Shown: in pieces, positions 29,601-42,448 of the stretch
Numbering within the stretch: the stretch's first letter is position 1
Layout: each line of letters opens with the position of its first letter
Origin: Haliclystus octoradiatus
Taxonomy: Eukaryota; Cnidaria; Staurozoa; Stauromedusae; Haliclystidae
Direction: 5' to 3'
NCBI GenBank assembly: GCA_916610825.1
Contig: OU744448.1
Location: 35,363,993-35,427,992, forward strand
Length of the DNA: 64,000 nt
Notes under the pieces: generated by a model
What the model saw: only the letters and a program-made list of their open reading frames with translations
Database searches by the model: none
What the model was told of the DNA's origin: nothing
Translations under genes and position numbers: made by a program

Positions 29601-32600
29601 TCATCACAATCGCTTGTGTTCCACTTCCATCATTTCCTATCTTTCAGGATTTGCCCGAGGGCAGAGGTATTTGTGAAAAGGCGATGTTCTGGAATACACA
29701 ATGTCCATATTTTATTACAAATTAACTTCTCTTAATTCGACCTCAATATAAACTTTTGGAGCGAACAATTCAGTTTTTTCGAACCAGTGGTTGTTAAATG
29801 GTCAATAATGGGTGCTAATTGGCGTCTCGAGGGAGATAAACAGATTGAAAAGGGGCCATCGATCCATTCTACTGAAAAACTACTGAAATGCACCTTAAAA
29901 TTGGAAAGCTACACGAAAAGAGCCCAATTGATCAGTAGCTTATCCAGTAGGTAGAAGGGGGAGCGGATGTGGGAAAATTTTATAGATGGCCAAACTAAGG
30001 CATTGAATAATGTTGACTCATCAAGAAAGCCAAATGTTGCAATTCATTTTTTTAATATACTTGGTGCATGCAACTGGTATGCAATCAATCTGATCAATAT
30101 TCTGAAAAAGGAGGATGACGAGGCACAGGAACTCCAAAGCAGGTCTTGATATATGATAATATGACATCATTGCGTTTCAGTCTAGCTAATTACATAGATA
30201 TAATATTACAGATTCCTTAATCCGATTACATAAACAGTCTTGAGTTGAGTTTTGAATGTCACGGACGTTTGTTATGAGTTATTGCCTTTCCTTAATTTCT
30301 TTCGTTATAATACAACACATAACATTGGCGACGAGGTATATTTATTTAATTGTTACGAACCCACATCATCATCCCGTACTTTGGTCGGTAAGTCATTCAC
30401 GTTGTCATTAGCATGTCTGATTTCAAAGGCTTACCATGTGAGTTTATGCCGTGTCCCGGTGAACCAACAATCCCGTGGACTCAATGGATAACAATATTCG
30501 AGGTATATGTAGAAAGAAAGGAACTAAATTTGCTTCAACAAAAACAACGACACAGTAACACAACAACACCGCTAATAGACAACGCTATTTCGTCGAACAA
30601 CGAAGGGGGCCAGCAACCACCAAAATTGTTCACAGACAAGGCCCGTAACTTGGACTTGTTTGCATGTCTAGGAGCAGAAGGTCAGCGACAGATCTTAGGT
30701 ACACCAAACGCTACAGAATGGGACAGAACACATGAAACATTTAAAAAACAATGCGAAGATTTATTCAAACCGACAGTGAACAGACGACTTGCATTAAAAA
30801 AATTTCGTGAACGACAGCAACGACAAGACGAGACCATAGACCACTGGACAGCCGAATTAAGGATATTAGCAAAAGACTGTGACCTTTCTACAACAGCCGC
30901 TGAGAACAATGCACTGGCTGATAATATTGTATTGAATTGTTATGATAAAGAGGTACAGAAGAGACTTTTTGCAGAGCATGATAAGTCTGATTTAACAGTG
31001 ATCATAGATTTCATTCGTGCACATGAAACCGCAAAAAAGGACAGCGCTCAACTTCACTCAACGGCGGTGAGTGCGATATCCGGATATAAGTCAAACAGAC
31101 GCGGTAATCACCATAGTAACAAACAACGAAACACAACGGCTGAAAACAAGAAGCACGATAACGGTGATCGTAAGAACAACAACAGCAACAATAATAGCAC
31201 GAACACTGACAATAAAAAATGTTTAGGATGTGGCCAAGAAGGTCATTTCCACGGAAATAGTAATTGTCCTGCAAAAGGCAAAGTGTGTGACAACTGTGGC
31301 ATATCCAACCATTTTTCTCGAGTTTGCAAGAAACCTAGAAACACCCCAAATGCAAGCCAGCGCACCCTAACAATTGGCCATATTAGTCTACCCGATAACA
31401 AGATCAATATGCAAGTCCAACTTAAGTCAGTCAGTGGGACACACCCTAAAGTAATTAACACTACTTTAATGGCAGACACAGGTGCAGACGTATCAACATT
31501 AACAGAACATTTGTATAATCAGCATTTTTCATCTATTGCATTAACACCAAACAATTTAACATTACATAACTCAGTTGTATCTAACGTGCTAGGTACAATT
31601 TCGTTGCATATGACGTACATGGCAACCAAAACAGCTATTGTTAAATTCTTCATTGTACGAGGCACAGAGGTATCCGTACTTGGAATCAATGACTTGGCAA
31701 CACTAGGTGTTCAAATTGACCCAGCTAACAAGGTCATCAACAGCGTCAACAGCAGAGATCAAGACACAGCAGCAGTTCTAGAGCCAGATGAACTCCTCAC
31801 ATCATTAACACATGAATTTCCTGATCTCTTTCAAGACAACCTGGGAAAGGTACCTGACTACAAACACAAAATCATTCTACGAGAGGGGTCAACACCCAAG
31901 AGATTTGGCCTACGTCGACCTGCAATCGCACTTCGAGAAGCAGCAGCCAAAGCAGTTCAAGAATTCCTTGACGCAGACATAATCGAGCAAATTGAAAGAT
32001 CAGAGTATGTCCACCCCGCCCATTTTGTTTGGAAGAAAGACAAGAAGGAAGCAAGACTAACAGTTGACTTCAAAGGCGGTCTTAACAACGACGTCATACC
32101 ACAAACACACCCTGTTCCACTGATAAGTGACATACTCGATAGTGTGGGCGACGATAAATATTTCTCAAAGTTAGATATTTCGAACGCCTACTACCATCTT
32201 GAACTAGATGAAGAGTCACGCCCACTAACAGCATTCATAACAGAAAGCCATGGTCTCTGCCAATTCAAACGGGCACCCATGGGTCTCATCGACTCCGGCT
32301 CAGCATTTCAGAGAGAGATTGAAAAAGCGGTACAAGGTATCCCCGGTGTCCATGCCTACAGCGATGACATCTTAGTCAGAGGAAGAACAAGAAAAGAGCA
32401 TGACGCACGCCTACGCATGGCTCTTGAACAACTACAAGCTAAAATCCTCAGGTTGAAGAAAAGTAAAATCACAGTAGCTCAAAAAGAAACTACACTTTTG
32501 GGGCATAACATCAAAGCTACACCAAGCGGAACAGTTATTTCACCCGATCCTAAAAACATATTGGCAATACAATCACTTAGAAGTCCAGAAAACGCTAACG

Positions 32601-35600
32601 AAATCCAGCAATTTCTTGGGTCTTGCCAATACTATGCCCCCTTCATTAGAGACTACGCATCACTGACAGAGCCTCTAAAAGTGATGACAAGAAAGAATGC
32701 ATCATTCGAATGGTCCGATTTATGCCAAACGTCGTTTGCAGTGCTGAAGGCTAGAATAACATCACCAGAAGTACTGATACCGTTCGACCCAAGACTCCAG
32801 ACACAAGTCACCACTGATGCATCAGACGTAGGTGTAGGGGCAATGCTTTCCCAAATACACAATGGGGCAGAAAGACCTGTAGCGTTCGCATCAAAGACAC
32901 TATCAAGTTCTGAGAGAAATTACTCCACTCCTGAAAGAGAAGCATTAGCATGTGTTTGGGCATGCGAACATTTTGAAAAATACTTGATGGGCCGACATTT
33001 CCTACTAAAGACTGATCAGATATCGCTCACAACGCTCTTAACTCGATTCCCATCAAAGCGATCGTCGAGAAGGATCAGCTGATGGTATGATCGCCTGCGC
33101 TGTTTTGACTATGACATTGAGCATGTAAAAGGAAAGAACAATGAATTTGCAGACATGCTGTCAAGATTAGGCACATCACTTAAACCAGATGAAGTATCAA
33201 CTCTTCAAAATGACGACGACAACATCATAATTGCATCTCTACTACACCCAACACATGTTACTGCTGACGAATTTATTGCATCTACTAATGATGATAAAGA
33301 TATCCAATTGGTTCGAAAATACATTTCAACATCATGGCCAGCCAAACGACAACTATCAGGAAACATGAGATATTACTTTACCATAAGAGAAGAATTATCT
33401 TTTCACGACGCATGCCTGTTCAGACAAGAACGCCTGGTCGTGCCAAGAAGTATACAACCTCAAATACTTGACTTATTACATTCTGGTCATCCAGGAATCA
33501 CACGAATGACACAACTCTACAATGATGCGTACTATTGGCCTGGTGGCACTAACAGAATTGCACAGTATGTTCAAACCTGCATTGGCTGTGCTGCTGTAGG
33601 TAAATCATCAAAGCCACAAACAGTTCCTGTTGCAGCTATAGAGAAGCCAAGCAAACCATGGAAGAAACTCGCTATTGACATCACTGGCCCATTCCACACG
33701 GTGCCCAAACATCAACGATTCATTGTATCGATCGTCGACTACTTTAGCAATTTCCCGGAAGTGTTTCTCACAGATGACGTCACCTCCCCGAGAGTGATCA
33801 CCTGGCTAAACGACCTGTTCTCCAGATACGGCAATCCAGACACAATCGTCTCCGACAATGGACCACAATTTAAAAGTTATGAGTTTACTCAATATCTTAA
33901 AAACAAGAACATCAAACAAAAACCCACAGCTGTGTACAATCCAGCAGAAAATGGACTCGTCGAAGTTTTTAATCGAAGCCTCAAACAAGGAACCCAAATT
34001 ATTACTGCAGAAGGTGGATCATTTAAAACTGGAATACTTCGATTATTGGCTTCTTATCGCGCAACCGCACCAAACAATGGTGTTTCACCTTCAGAACTCA
34101 TGTTTGGATGGAAGATACGCAGTGACTCTGACATACGAAACCAAGAACTATTCACTACAGCGTTCAACACAACAAAACCATCACTCTCGCTCGAAGAAAG
34201 AGACAAAGCAGTGAAGGAAAGGTTCAAGGCAACAAACCATGGAGAGAACATAAATGACTCTAACAAAAGTCATTTCATTCAAGGAGACCTGGTCCGTTGT
34301 AAGAAGCCTAAAGCCCAAGTACTAAAAGGTCAATCACCATACAGTCAACCAAGAACTATTACAAAAGTTCTAGGCAAGTATAGCTACGAATTATCTGATG
34401 GTCAAACATGGAACGCTCGAAAGCTAATTAAACACAGACCAGCATTACCACTTGAAGATATCACCATTGAAGAAGACATACATCAGCAGACAACGCAAGC
34501 TAATGATAGAAGCTACCCACGACGTATCAATGCTGGAAGACCTCCACTTAGACTTGGATACTAAAGCATTAACTAGAAACTAAAACTAGAAATCTATTAG
34601 TATTTGACATTACGTTAAAACATAATTAATTAACAAGAATAAATAACATTTAGAGATTTCAGATTGATACCCATTTGCAGCATAACTATTAACTAATTAA
34701 CGAAGGGGTAATGATATATGATAATATGACATCATTGCGTTTCAGTCTAGCTAATTACATAGATATAATATTACAGATTCCTTAATCCGATTACATAAAC
34801 AGTCTTGAGTTGAGTTTTGAATGTCACGGACGTTTTTTATGAGTTATTGCCTTTCCTTAATTTCTTTCGTTATAATACAACACATAACAGGTCTATTTTC
34901 AAATGTCAAATGAAAATTATAAATAGGCCTATTTATTCTAATATTACGCTAAAACTATTATATCTGTCGACTGTCTATTAAGTACATAGCTATATTGATT
35001 GATGTACGTTTGTCTGTAATATAATACCCTGCGTTATTATTAACTTCATTTGAACATGCGTAGTCTATACAAACGATGCCACTAAAACGAGGCCATTATG
35101 ATTATTCTCTTCATGACGTGAATATTATGTAATTAGTTTAATTTTTCTTGTAATCTGATTGGTTATCAGATAATGCGTATATTGATCTTGTTTAGTTCTT
35201 TATAACAATTTGTAAATGCAAAACTTATCATTAATCGTTGAAGTAAGTCTTCATGTTAGAAGCAAGATTAATCAACCGACTATATATGTTATTTGCTGAA
35301 GTTTTGTATGAAACGACATCAAGGTATGTTCTGTTTTATTGTATTAATTAATATTAACTTTTATTGTCCATGTATTCAATGTAACAAGTTTGTTTTTATA
35401 ATTGTTTATTAGAAAAACCGCTATCAAATATGAGAAAGATTATTTGTTATTTATTGAGTATTCATTCTGGTAGTATTTTCCAAATCAAAATGCAACATAA
35501 ACTTTAACGGGAAATGCAGATAATATTATACACCCAGCGTTATCATTAATTCAGTTGAGCTACTTGAAAAAGATGACAATGAATGATGATGAGCAATAAT

Positions 35601-35751
35601 CAATCAAGCATTCAATGAAATGATAAAAAATAAAAATAAAATAATTAACTCAGATTACTTACATCCTATGCCCGCAAGTGTTCACCAACAGTTTCAAATT
35701 TGGATTGGTATAAGATGTTGACTTGCAGCGTGGACAAACGCGTTCCTCCAT
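26633..35751 (-). CDS. MNAT1: CDK-activating kinase assembly factor MAT1
   Basis: RING-finger subunit that assembles CDK7-cyclin H (CAK) and links it to TFIIH in the nucleus. Eight minus-strand exons: 35751-35663, 28798-28646, 28369-28284, 27984-27881, 27628-27488, 27405-27292, 26964-26843, 26744-26633; 306 residues (human 309). The C3HC4 RING is complete: Cys6, Cys9, Cys26, His28, Cys31, Cys34, Cys46, Cys49. It is followed by the family-typical [13 protein letters not shown] and [15 protein letters not shown], a charged coiled-coil centre, and the C-terminal CAK-binding region ([25 protein letters not shown]). Intron 1 is 6.9 kb because a Gypsy element sits in it. The exon 4 donor reads TTG|GCAAGT, a GC-AG intron. 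Converges with DDX28, stops 70 bp apart. Confidence 0.95.
27640..27706 (+). mobile_element. Pogo/mariner-like MITE fragment
   Basis: AATCAAACCTGTTATAGTGA then CACCTCTTTATAGCAATCACC and a GGTGGTCAAT end: a diverged half-copy of the TA-flanked family. In MNAT1 intron 4, the GC-AG intron. Confidence 0.5.
29134..29247. repeat. Small inverted repeat, MNAT1 intron 1
   Basis: GCTGGAAAGTTTACAGGA at 29134-29151 pairs with TCCTGTAAACTTTCTAGT at 29230-29247 around an AT-rich 78-bp loop. Probably a short foldback MITE; no second copy seen. The rest of the intron up to the Gypsy element holds no gene I can support. Confidence 0.5.
30147..34889 (+). mobile_element. Gypsy LTR retrotransposon (Mag/SURL-like), young
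   Basis: 178-bp LTRs at 30147-30324 and 34712-34889 start TGATATATG and end AACA; they differ at only one base that I can see. A perfect 5-bp duplication GGTCT flanks the element. A primer-binding region (TTGGCGACGAGG) follows the 5' LTR and a purine tract (CGAAGGGG) precedes the 3' LTR. It lies in MNAT1 intron 1 in the antisense orientation. Near-identical LTRs and a clean target duplication mean the insertion is recent. Confidence 0.97.
30413..34564 (+). pseudogene. Gypsy Gag-Pol polyprotein with one internal stop
   Basis: A single reading frame of about 1,383 codons from ATG 30413 to TAA 34564, broken once by TGA at 33080-33082. Domains in order: Gag; two CCHC-type knuckles ([16 protein letters not shown] and [14 protein letters not shown], residue about 270 on); aspartic protease (DTGAD, about 355); reverse transcriptase with YSDD (about 648); RNase H ([13 protein letters not shown], about 800); integrase with an HHCC finger (HSGHPGI, CIGCAA) and DDE residues in [17 protein letters not shown] and NPAENGLVE. 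The stop falls between RNase H and integrase, inside the conserved WYDRL region; a single C-to-T change at a CpG would explain it. Gag and Pol share one frame, a feature of Mag/SURL-type elements. Confidence 0.93.
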
Positions 35752-36000
35752 TTGATCTGCAATCTACTACATAACCTTCTCGCGAGTATGTATAATTAGT
35801 CAGTAGGTCTACCCAGTATTCCGTCTACAATATTATAGTAGTTTACTACTAAAAGCCAACCGGGAAAATCCTATTTCTTTCTCCTTTTGGTAGGTCTGTT
35901 AAAAGGGCCTCGCCTACATTATTGTATGAATTATAAGAAATTGAGAATAATCCGACTCGATGCATACTTAATTTTAACAGAGAGTAATATAGAGACAAGG
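35752..36000. other. MNAT1 upstream region
   Basis: Should contain the MNAT1 (minus-strand) promoter. No TATA box or recognisable element seen before the LINE 3' end at 36001. Confidence 0.4.
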
Positions 36001-39000
36001 ATGTATGTATGTATTTTATTTTGTCAACAATGGTGACAGGCATATACAGGGAAACTTGTGGCTCCCACTTATGTAAAGCCGTTAAAAAAAGTTAAAATAG
36101 GTTATAAGATAAAGGTTTTACAAACAAAATTGCTACTCAAATATTTACAAGACATTTAGAACTATCTAGCTAAGTTAAAAAGGTTATAAGATAAAATTTA
36201 AAGGTTACGGCATTTGTACAAAAATATTTACAAGGCATTTAGATCTATGCTAGCTAATAATAATAATAAATTTAGTTTTATATAGCGCTTAAACTATAAG
36301 GAATATATTCTAAAGCGCTTTACAAGAGTATTAAGGTTTCGATAAATTATAAAAAGAATCATGCAAATACCTAGTAAAATTTAAAATGTTAAAATGTTCA
36401 TGTTCAAAATGTTCAATGTTAAAATGTTTATCTTTGAAATGTTCAATGTTTAAAAATTAAAAAGTTAAAAATTTAAACTCAATATTATATTATTTAAAAG
36501 TCCTTATCGTGTAAAATATGCAATATTGAATAAGTGTGTTTTTAAATTCCGCTTGAAGTTGTCCAAATTTTGAGCATTTCTGATATATCCAGGGAGAGAG
36601 TTCCACACTGTTGGTCCTGCTACTGCAAAGGCGCGGTCTCCGTATGTCTTGCATTGTGTTCTAGGAATGGTCAATAAATTGCTACAAGCAGATCTGAGCT
36701 GATATTTGGAGGTAAGGCTTTTTTGCTCTACTAAAAGTTGTTTGATGTACGTTGGTGCATTTCCATGTAAAGCTTTATACACTATGAGAGCAATTTTGAA
36801 TGTAATACGTTCTTTGACAAGTAGCCAATGGAGCTCTATCATAACTGGTGTGATGTGATCAAATTTGGCTTTATTAGACACAATACGGGCAGCAGCATTA
36901 AGTACTTTTTGCAATCTGTGATATTCGGATAAGGGTAGGCCGTAAAGAAGGGAATTACAATAGTCCAAATGGGAAGTTACAAAGGCATGGATTAGTACTT
37001 GTACAGATGATTTTGTCAAAAACTTTCTAATTTGTTTGATGTTATATAATCCCCTGAAGGCTCTGGAACATACTTTCCCTATGTGGATTTTCATTGTGGC
37101 ATTTTGATCAAACCAAGCTCCGAGATTTTTCACATGGCTTACAGGCGTGATGTTAGCATTTCCAACGTTCAATTTGTTAGTGGATAGCTTTGCTAATTGC
37201 TGCCGAGATCCAATAACAATAAAATCCGTCTTACTCTCGTTGACAAGAAGAGAATGGCTCGTCATCCATTGGCGCACATCAGTAATACAATTCTCCATTA
37301 TTCGTAGGGCTGACATTTCAGCTGCTGGTGAAGGCTTAAATGAAAGATAGAGCTGGGTGTCATCAGCATATCCATTGATGGTAGGAAGATGTTTTGAGAC
37401 AGTTCTAAAAAGGCCAGATGTATATAATAGGAATAGAATTGGCCCCAAACAGCTTCCCTGTGGTACACCAGATGACATTTTGAATGATGTAGATTTCTTG
37501 TCTCCAACAGTAACGTGCTGATGCCTGTTCGATAGGTATGATTCTATCCATTTCTGTGCATTATCTGTGACACCAAAGTCTTTTTGAAGAATGTCAATAA
37601 GTAATTGATGGTCGATGGTATCAAAGGCAGCGCTGAGGTCCAACATGACAAGTAAAGTAACTTCTTGTTTACCGCAATTCATCAAAACGTCATTCATTAC
37701 TTTTAACAACGCAGTTTCTGTTGAGTGGTATTGGCGGTATGATGATTGACCAATAGGAAGAGGTGCATTTGAGTTGCAGTGTGGCAGTAGTTGAATGATG
37801 GCGGCCTTTTCAGCAGCCTTTCCAATGAAAGGTAGGTTACTGATCGGTCGATAGTTGGTGAAAATTTTCTCAAGTCCAAGCTTTTTCAATAATGGCAATA
37901 CTAGTGATGTTTTCCAGTTATCTGGAACTGTGCCTTCTTTGAATGACATATTGATCATTTTTGTGATGAATGGTGCTAATTCATCAGCACATATCTTTAA
38001 TAGTGACGTTGGCAAAGGATCCAAGTGACATGATGCATTGCTTGACCCATGTATAATTTTCAGTACTTCTTCAATGCTAATCGGTGAAAATGCTGTTAGT
38101 TTCACGCTGACATCACGGGGTTCCAGTACTGACGGTTGAACATTCATTTCTTTTATAGTTGTTTTAATAGTCTCGATTTTTTGACAAAAGAAATTCCCAA
38201 AGTCTTTGCCAAAATAAATGGGTCTTTGTGTTGGGGCATTGTGTTTTCCTGTGGCTCCTTTGTTAATGAGTTGATAACCTGGAATAATTTCTTGGAATTT
38301 CCTGAGCATTTGTCAATCATATGTGTGTAGTAGTTACATTTCGATTTTTGTAGGATATAGCTGTACTGATCTCTAACTTCAATGTAATTACTCCGATCTT
38401 CTGGCATATGTGACTTTAGCATTATTTTCTCGAGTTTTCTACGTTTTCGTTTCAATTGTTTCAATTCATCAGTATGCCACGGTACCCTGGGTCTGATGAC
38501 CATAGTTCGTGTTTTGAGAGGAGCATGCTCTTGCAGTATTTGTGATAACGTGCTATTGTAGCAACATGAAAGTTCGTTGATATTATCGGATAAGTTTTTG
38601 TACAATGCTGATGAGGTGATATCAGTTTTGAACCTGGCGTGGTTTATCTGCTTTAATTTCCGATATTTTATTTCTTTTTTCATTAAGTGTGGACGATGAA
38701 TGTCAAGCTCACACTCAACAAATGAATGATCCGATAAGGTCAGGGTTGGTCGAATTGAAGATAAAATCAGATCGTTACTTGACCTTGTAATAAGTAGATC
38801 AAGCCAATGTCCAGAAGAATGGGTTGCAAAGTTGACATGTTGCATAAGTCCGAAAGTCTGAAGGAGTTCATCAAAACGTCTTGCGTCACTGTTGTTTTTT
38901 AAATCGTCGACATGAAAGTTGAAATCACCAGTAATTAGCAGGCTTTCTGAGGACATAACTATGTTTTCAAGATAGGATGAAAATTCACTTAGCTAAGGAA

Positions 39001-40025
39001 CGTTTGAATGCTGGAACTGTCTTTGTCTTTTGAAATAACACATTTACATTTCTCTGGCAGAGAGTTCCACCAAGGTATAACACGATTGCAAAAGTCATTT
39101 TGAACGGATTTGAACTTGGGAATTGATTTTGATTTTAATTTGTAAGAGTTTCCTCTCATGTGGTATTTATTTATATCTAAATCGACCATATTATGAGTTA
39201 TTTTAAACATCAAAATTAAATCGTTTTCAATTCTACGAGTTTCCAACGATTCAAGATTGTAATATTTTAGTCTTTCAGGATATGATTTGTAATACAAACC
39301 CTGTCTACTCTTGAAGGGTTCATTTTTCTTGTTAAATGCCTTTGAACTTTCTCTATTGTAACAATATCTCTTTGAAGACAGGGATTCCACACTGGTGAAA
39401 CCGTTTCCAACAGTGGGCGTACATATGTTTTGTATGCTTTGACTAGTAATTCAGGATTACGACAGGTGAAACTTTGTAATATTAAATAAAGCCTTGAGTA
39501 TGCTTTAGATGCAATCATTGAGCAATGAGAAGATGACTTTAAATCTGAAGTGAGGATAACTCCAAGGTCTTTGCTCTTATTGACAGGTTGTAAATAGTGT
39601 CCAGATAAGTTGTAATCACAGGAAGGTATTTTCATGTTTCCTACATTAAAGACTGAGCATTTTTCAAACGCGATACGTAGCTGCCACTTTTCTGACCATT
39701 TACAAAGGTTTTCTATGCTGTTAGATAAATCAGAGTTAACGTTTGCTGTACTTCTGCAAGAGAATATCTTTGCATCATCAGCGAATAATTTAATTCGACA
39801 ATCATCTTCAACACAAGTGACAATGTCATTAATAAATAAGAGTGGTCCAATCACAGAACCTTGCGGTACTCCGCTGACAACGTTTAAGGGATTTGAATAG
39901 GTATCTTCGATTAATACGATTTGAGAACGGTCATTTAAAAATGAAGAAATCCAGTCCAAAAGTTCGTATTCGAAACCATAAGCACTTAACTTGATCAATA
40001 ACTTACTATGTGATACTGTATATGT
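36001..40025 (-). mobile_element. CR1/jockey-group LINE (outer), 5' truncated, interrupted
   Basis: Minus-strand LINE made of two separated pieces. Piece 1 (about 40025-38990) encodes the reverse transcriptase from the A-motif region on: LLDWISSFLNDRSQ, GVPQGSVIGPLL and LFADDAKIF, then a frameshift near 39270-39390 and the tail YPERLKYYNLESLETRR ... WWNSLPEKC ... TFLS. Piece 2 (36257-36001) is its 3' UTR, ending in an ATAC-type repeat. The two pieces were parted by the LINE at 36258-38989. The endonuclease and the start of the polymerase are missing. Confidence 0.85.
36258..38989 (-). mobile_element. L2/CR1-group LINE (inner), 5' truncated
   Basis: Inserted in the outer LINE with a 7-bp duplication TTAGCTA (plus-strand TAGCTAA at 36251-36257 and 38990-38996). 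Endonuclease remnant about 38985-38153 begins SEFSSYLENIV and includes ITGDFNFHVDD and TLTLSDHSFVE; the reverse transcriptase lies at 38309-36504 (601 codons) with NYRPISNLPF, FDTIDHQLL, GVPQGSCLGP and YADDTQLY, and a C-terminal tail ending in VWNSLPGYI. The two parts are in different frames, so there is a frameshift in the 38153-38309 overlap. The 3' end carries the GCGCTTTA/TATAGCGC motif found in many L2-like 3' ends and an ATT repeat tail at 36258-36268. Confidence 0.9.
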
Positions 40026-40305
40026 GAAGTGATTTCAATATTCATGCAAATCAAAGCAAATTTATATGAACAGTTTGTAGCCCGCTCACCATACACAATT
40101 TAATATTTTATTGTAACACGATAATTAATATGAGACAGACTATGTTTTCACTTTCTGTTACTACATGGGAAATCATATAAAATTATTAATAGCGATCGAT
40201 ATTCTTAATTGCTAAATATGTATCCCTCTTAGATTTGTCCGTCAAAAGTGTTGAAGGTATTGACAATGTCAATTAATTGACGTCATGGTTGAAATAAATG
40301 AGTGT
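40026..40305. other. Short spacer, no feature
   Basis: AT-rich sequence between the outer LINE truncation point and the hydroxylase stop codon; should contain the hydroxylase 3' UTR (minus strand), which shows ATTAAA rather than AATAAA. Confidence 0.35.
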
Positions 40306-41479
40306 TTAATCTTCCAAACTTCTTAATTTCTGGTTTCTTTCAATATATTTCACCGCTTTATCCAAATATTTAAAAAACGGCTGATAATGTCTTGCCCCTA
40401 TTGCATGATGGGCGTGATGATAAGGGGAACCTCCCATGAAGCCACGGGGCATGATCTTCTCGTAGGAGTAAGGAAAATCGTAATTCGAATGATTCTCAAC
40501 AATCAGCCATAGAAATATTGGAACGAAACACACTCTACTGAACGGGTGAGCACCAAGGACCTGCAAACAGAAGAAAAGTACGTGACATGTTATCTCTCGT
40601 ATCATTATTAAACTGCAAAACTTGTCCAGATTTTTCCGTTCCTGGACTCAATTAACTATATCCTTAATTACTGACACATCGAGTGAGTGGGGTTGAAATT
40701 TATGGGACTCATTCATTTGGACTCATATGTATGACAATGTCATGAGAATTAATAAGGGGCGACCTGACAGTCTACTATAAACTGCTATAAGTGAGTAAAT
40801 ATCATTGATGTTGGTGAGATACCTTTAGACCTGTATTTGCTGCTAGAACCAGAGCAACATTCTCTGTTATGGTATTTCTACTTGTAACGCGACCATGTAC
40901 GCCTTCTGCGTGAGTATGATGCTCATAATGAAATGTTTTATAAAGATACAAACTCTTGTGCAATGAATAATGCATAATAAAAAATAAAATATCAAATATG
41001 ATGATACCGCCAACCACATGATAGACTATGGTTAACAACGGAACCGAGTTGGATGGTAACGCTCGTGTATGCTGGATCCAGTCGCTGAATTTTCTATCGT
41101 GAATAGAACGGGGAACGCCAGCGTATTTCTTAACGTGAAACGTATCTAATAGAGCCAAGGGTGTGACGTAGGCGATGTATTCACCAACAATCATTCTATA
41201 AGACGGATGTTCAAAACTTGCATTTTTATCAATTTTAAAATTATCAAAGTAAGATATACGATCCATAATTGCAGGTATCATTAACACAACCGTGTAGACG
41301 ATGATTGTGTAAATTGTTTCAAAATAAACACTTTTAAAAAACCAGTTAATTTTCATCATCTCCCATGTTTCATCAACGTGAGTTTGTATTTCGTTACTAA
41401 AATAATACACACACCATATTCCAAATAGAATTGCAGATCTTAACGACCACAAATGGATTGGATTTGTTTTAAAAGCCAT
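40306..41479 (-). CDS. Fatty acid hydroxylase superfamily, CH25H-like
   Basis: Membrane-bound di-iron oxygenase of the sterol desaturase/hydroxylase superfamily, probably in the endoplasmic reticulum. Two exons: 41479-40823 and 40560-40306, phase 0, 303 residues. The three histidine clusters that bind the iron pair are intact: HYSLH (170-174), HYEHH (184-188) and HHAHH (267-271), plus NH at 242-243. About five hydrophobic segments surround them. The layout resembles cholesterol 25-hydroxylase and related plant/animal sterol hydroxylases, but the substrate cannot be told from sequence, so no symbol is given. The ATG at 41479 (CAAATGG) is preferred; the frame continues upstream only through non-ATG codons. 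Confidence 0.88.
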
Positions 41480-42448
41480 TTGAAATTTACTCAATCAGTT
41501 CGACGTATTTACTACATATAAATAAGTTGTAAAATAATTGTAAACTGATATAGGGGTCCTTAAATTAGCTGACTAACGCTCTCTGAATATATTTAATTTA
41601 GCTGACAATCGTTGGACAATTACTCAGCAGGCTTTGTTATTGGTATACTACTTGCACAAAATAAAACTGATTTCTTCCTATCATTGTTTTTTTTTGCATG
41701 AATGGATAGGAACAAATCTGGGAAGTTATCTCGCTTTGTATTAAAGAGCTTTTAACAATAAACTAGAAATAGCTATGTCAAAAACCAGATTGCAGCGTAG
41801 ATAGATAAAAATAAAAGGTAGACAGATAGTGGACGGCTCTATCGGTTTAGTGACTTTAGTGTAAATAAATTCAAATCCTAATAGATAGCAATACTGTCTG
41901 TTCTATATTAATTTTTAAATACTACTCCCGATATACTAATTTCAAACTTGAAAGCTAAGTTCAATGATCTCTTTCTTTGTTCCGTTGGCGTGGTTCACTT
42001 TAAACGGTCTGTTCGAGAAAAACGAGTACTGTAAAAGCGAAGATGGCGTTTGAAGATGGCGCTAGCTGAATGAAATCCCATACTGGAATATCTGTTTTTT
42101 GTGCGCCGAAGATTACGCCAGCAGAATTTGCATTGTTTGAAGCCATTTTTCCATCTTTTGCGCCAAAAATCAAATATCCAAAATTTTTCAATGACGTCAT
42201 ATTTATTTGGTCTCGTTATCATTCGATTGTTGTTCTTGCTCATTTTGTACATTTGCCCATGCATTTGCCTTCTTCAAGACGTTGAATCAGCGTTGAACAA
42301 TGCAGCGTGAACCTTGCTGGCTTGTTATGTTTGTACTAAAATTTTATGTACTGAATTTTATGCTTGATTTCGACTGACCATATTTTGAGTTTAAGCTGTT
42401 CATGAGGTTATTCAATAAATTTAATGAAAGTCAAGTGTATTGAAGAAT

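Noticed and set aside
41995-42285. Overlapping open frames on both strands, about 70-90 codons
   Set aside because: They overlap one another in a repetitive GCGCC-containing patch, and none has a recognisable domain or splice partner.
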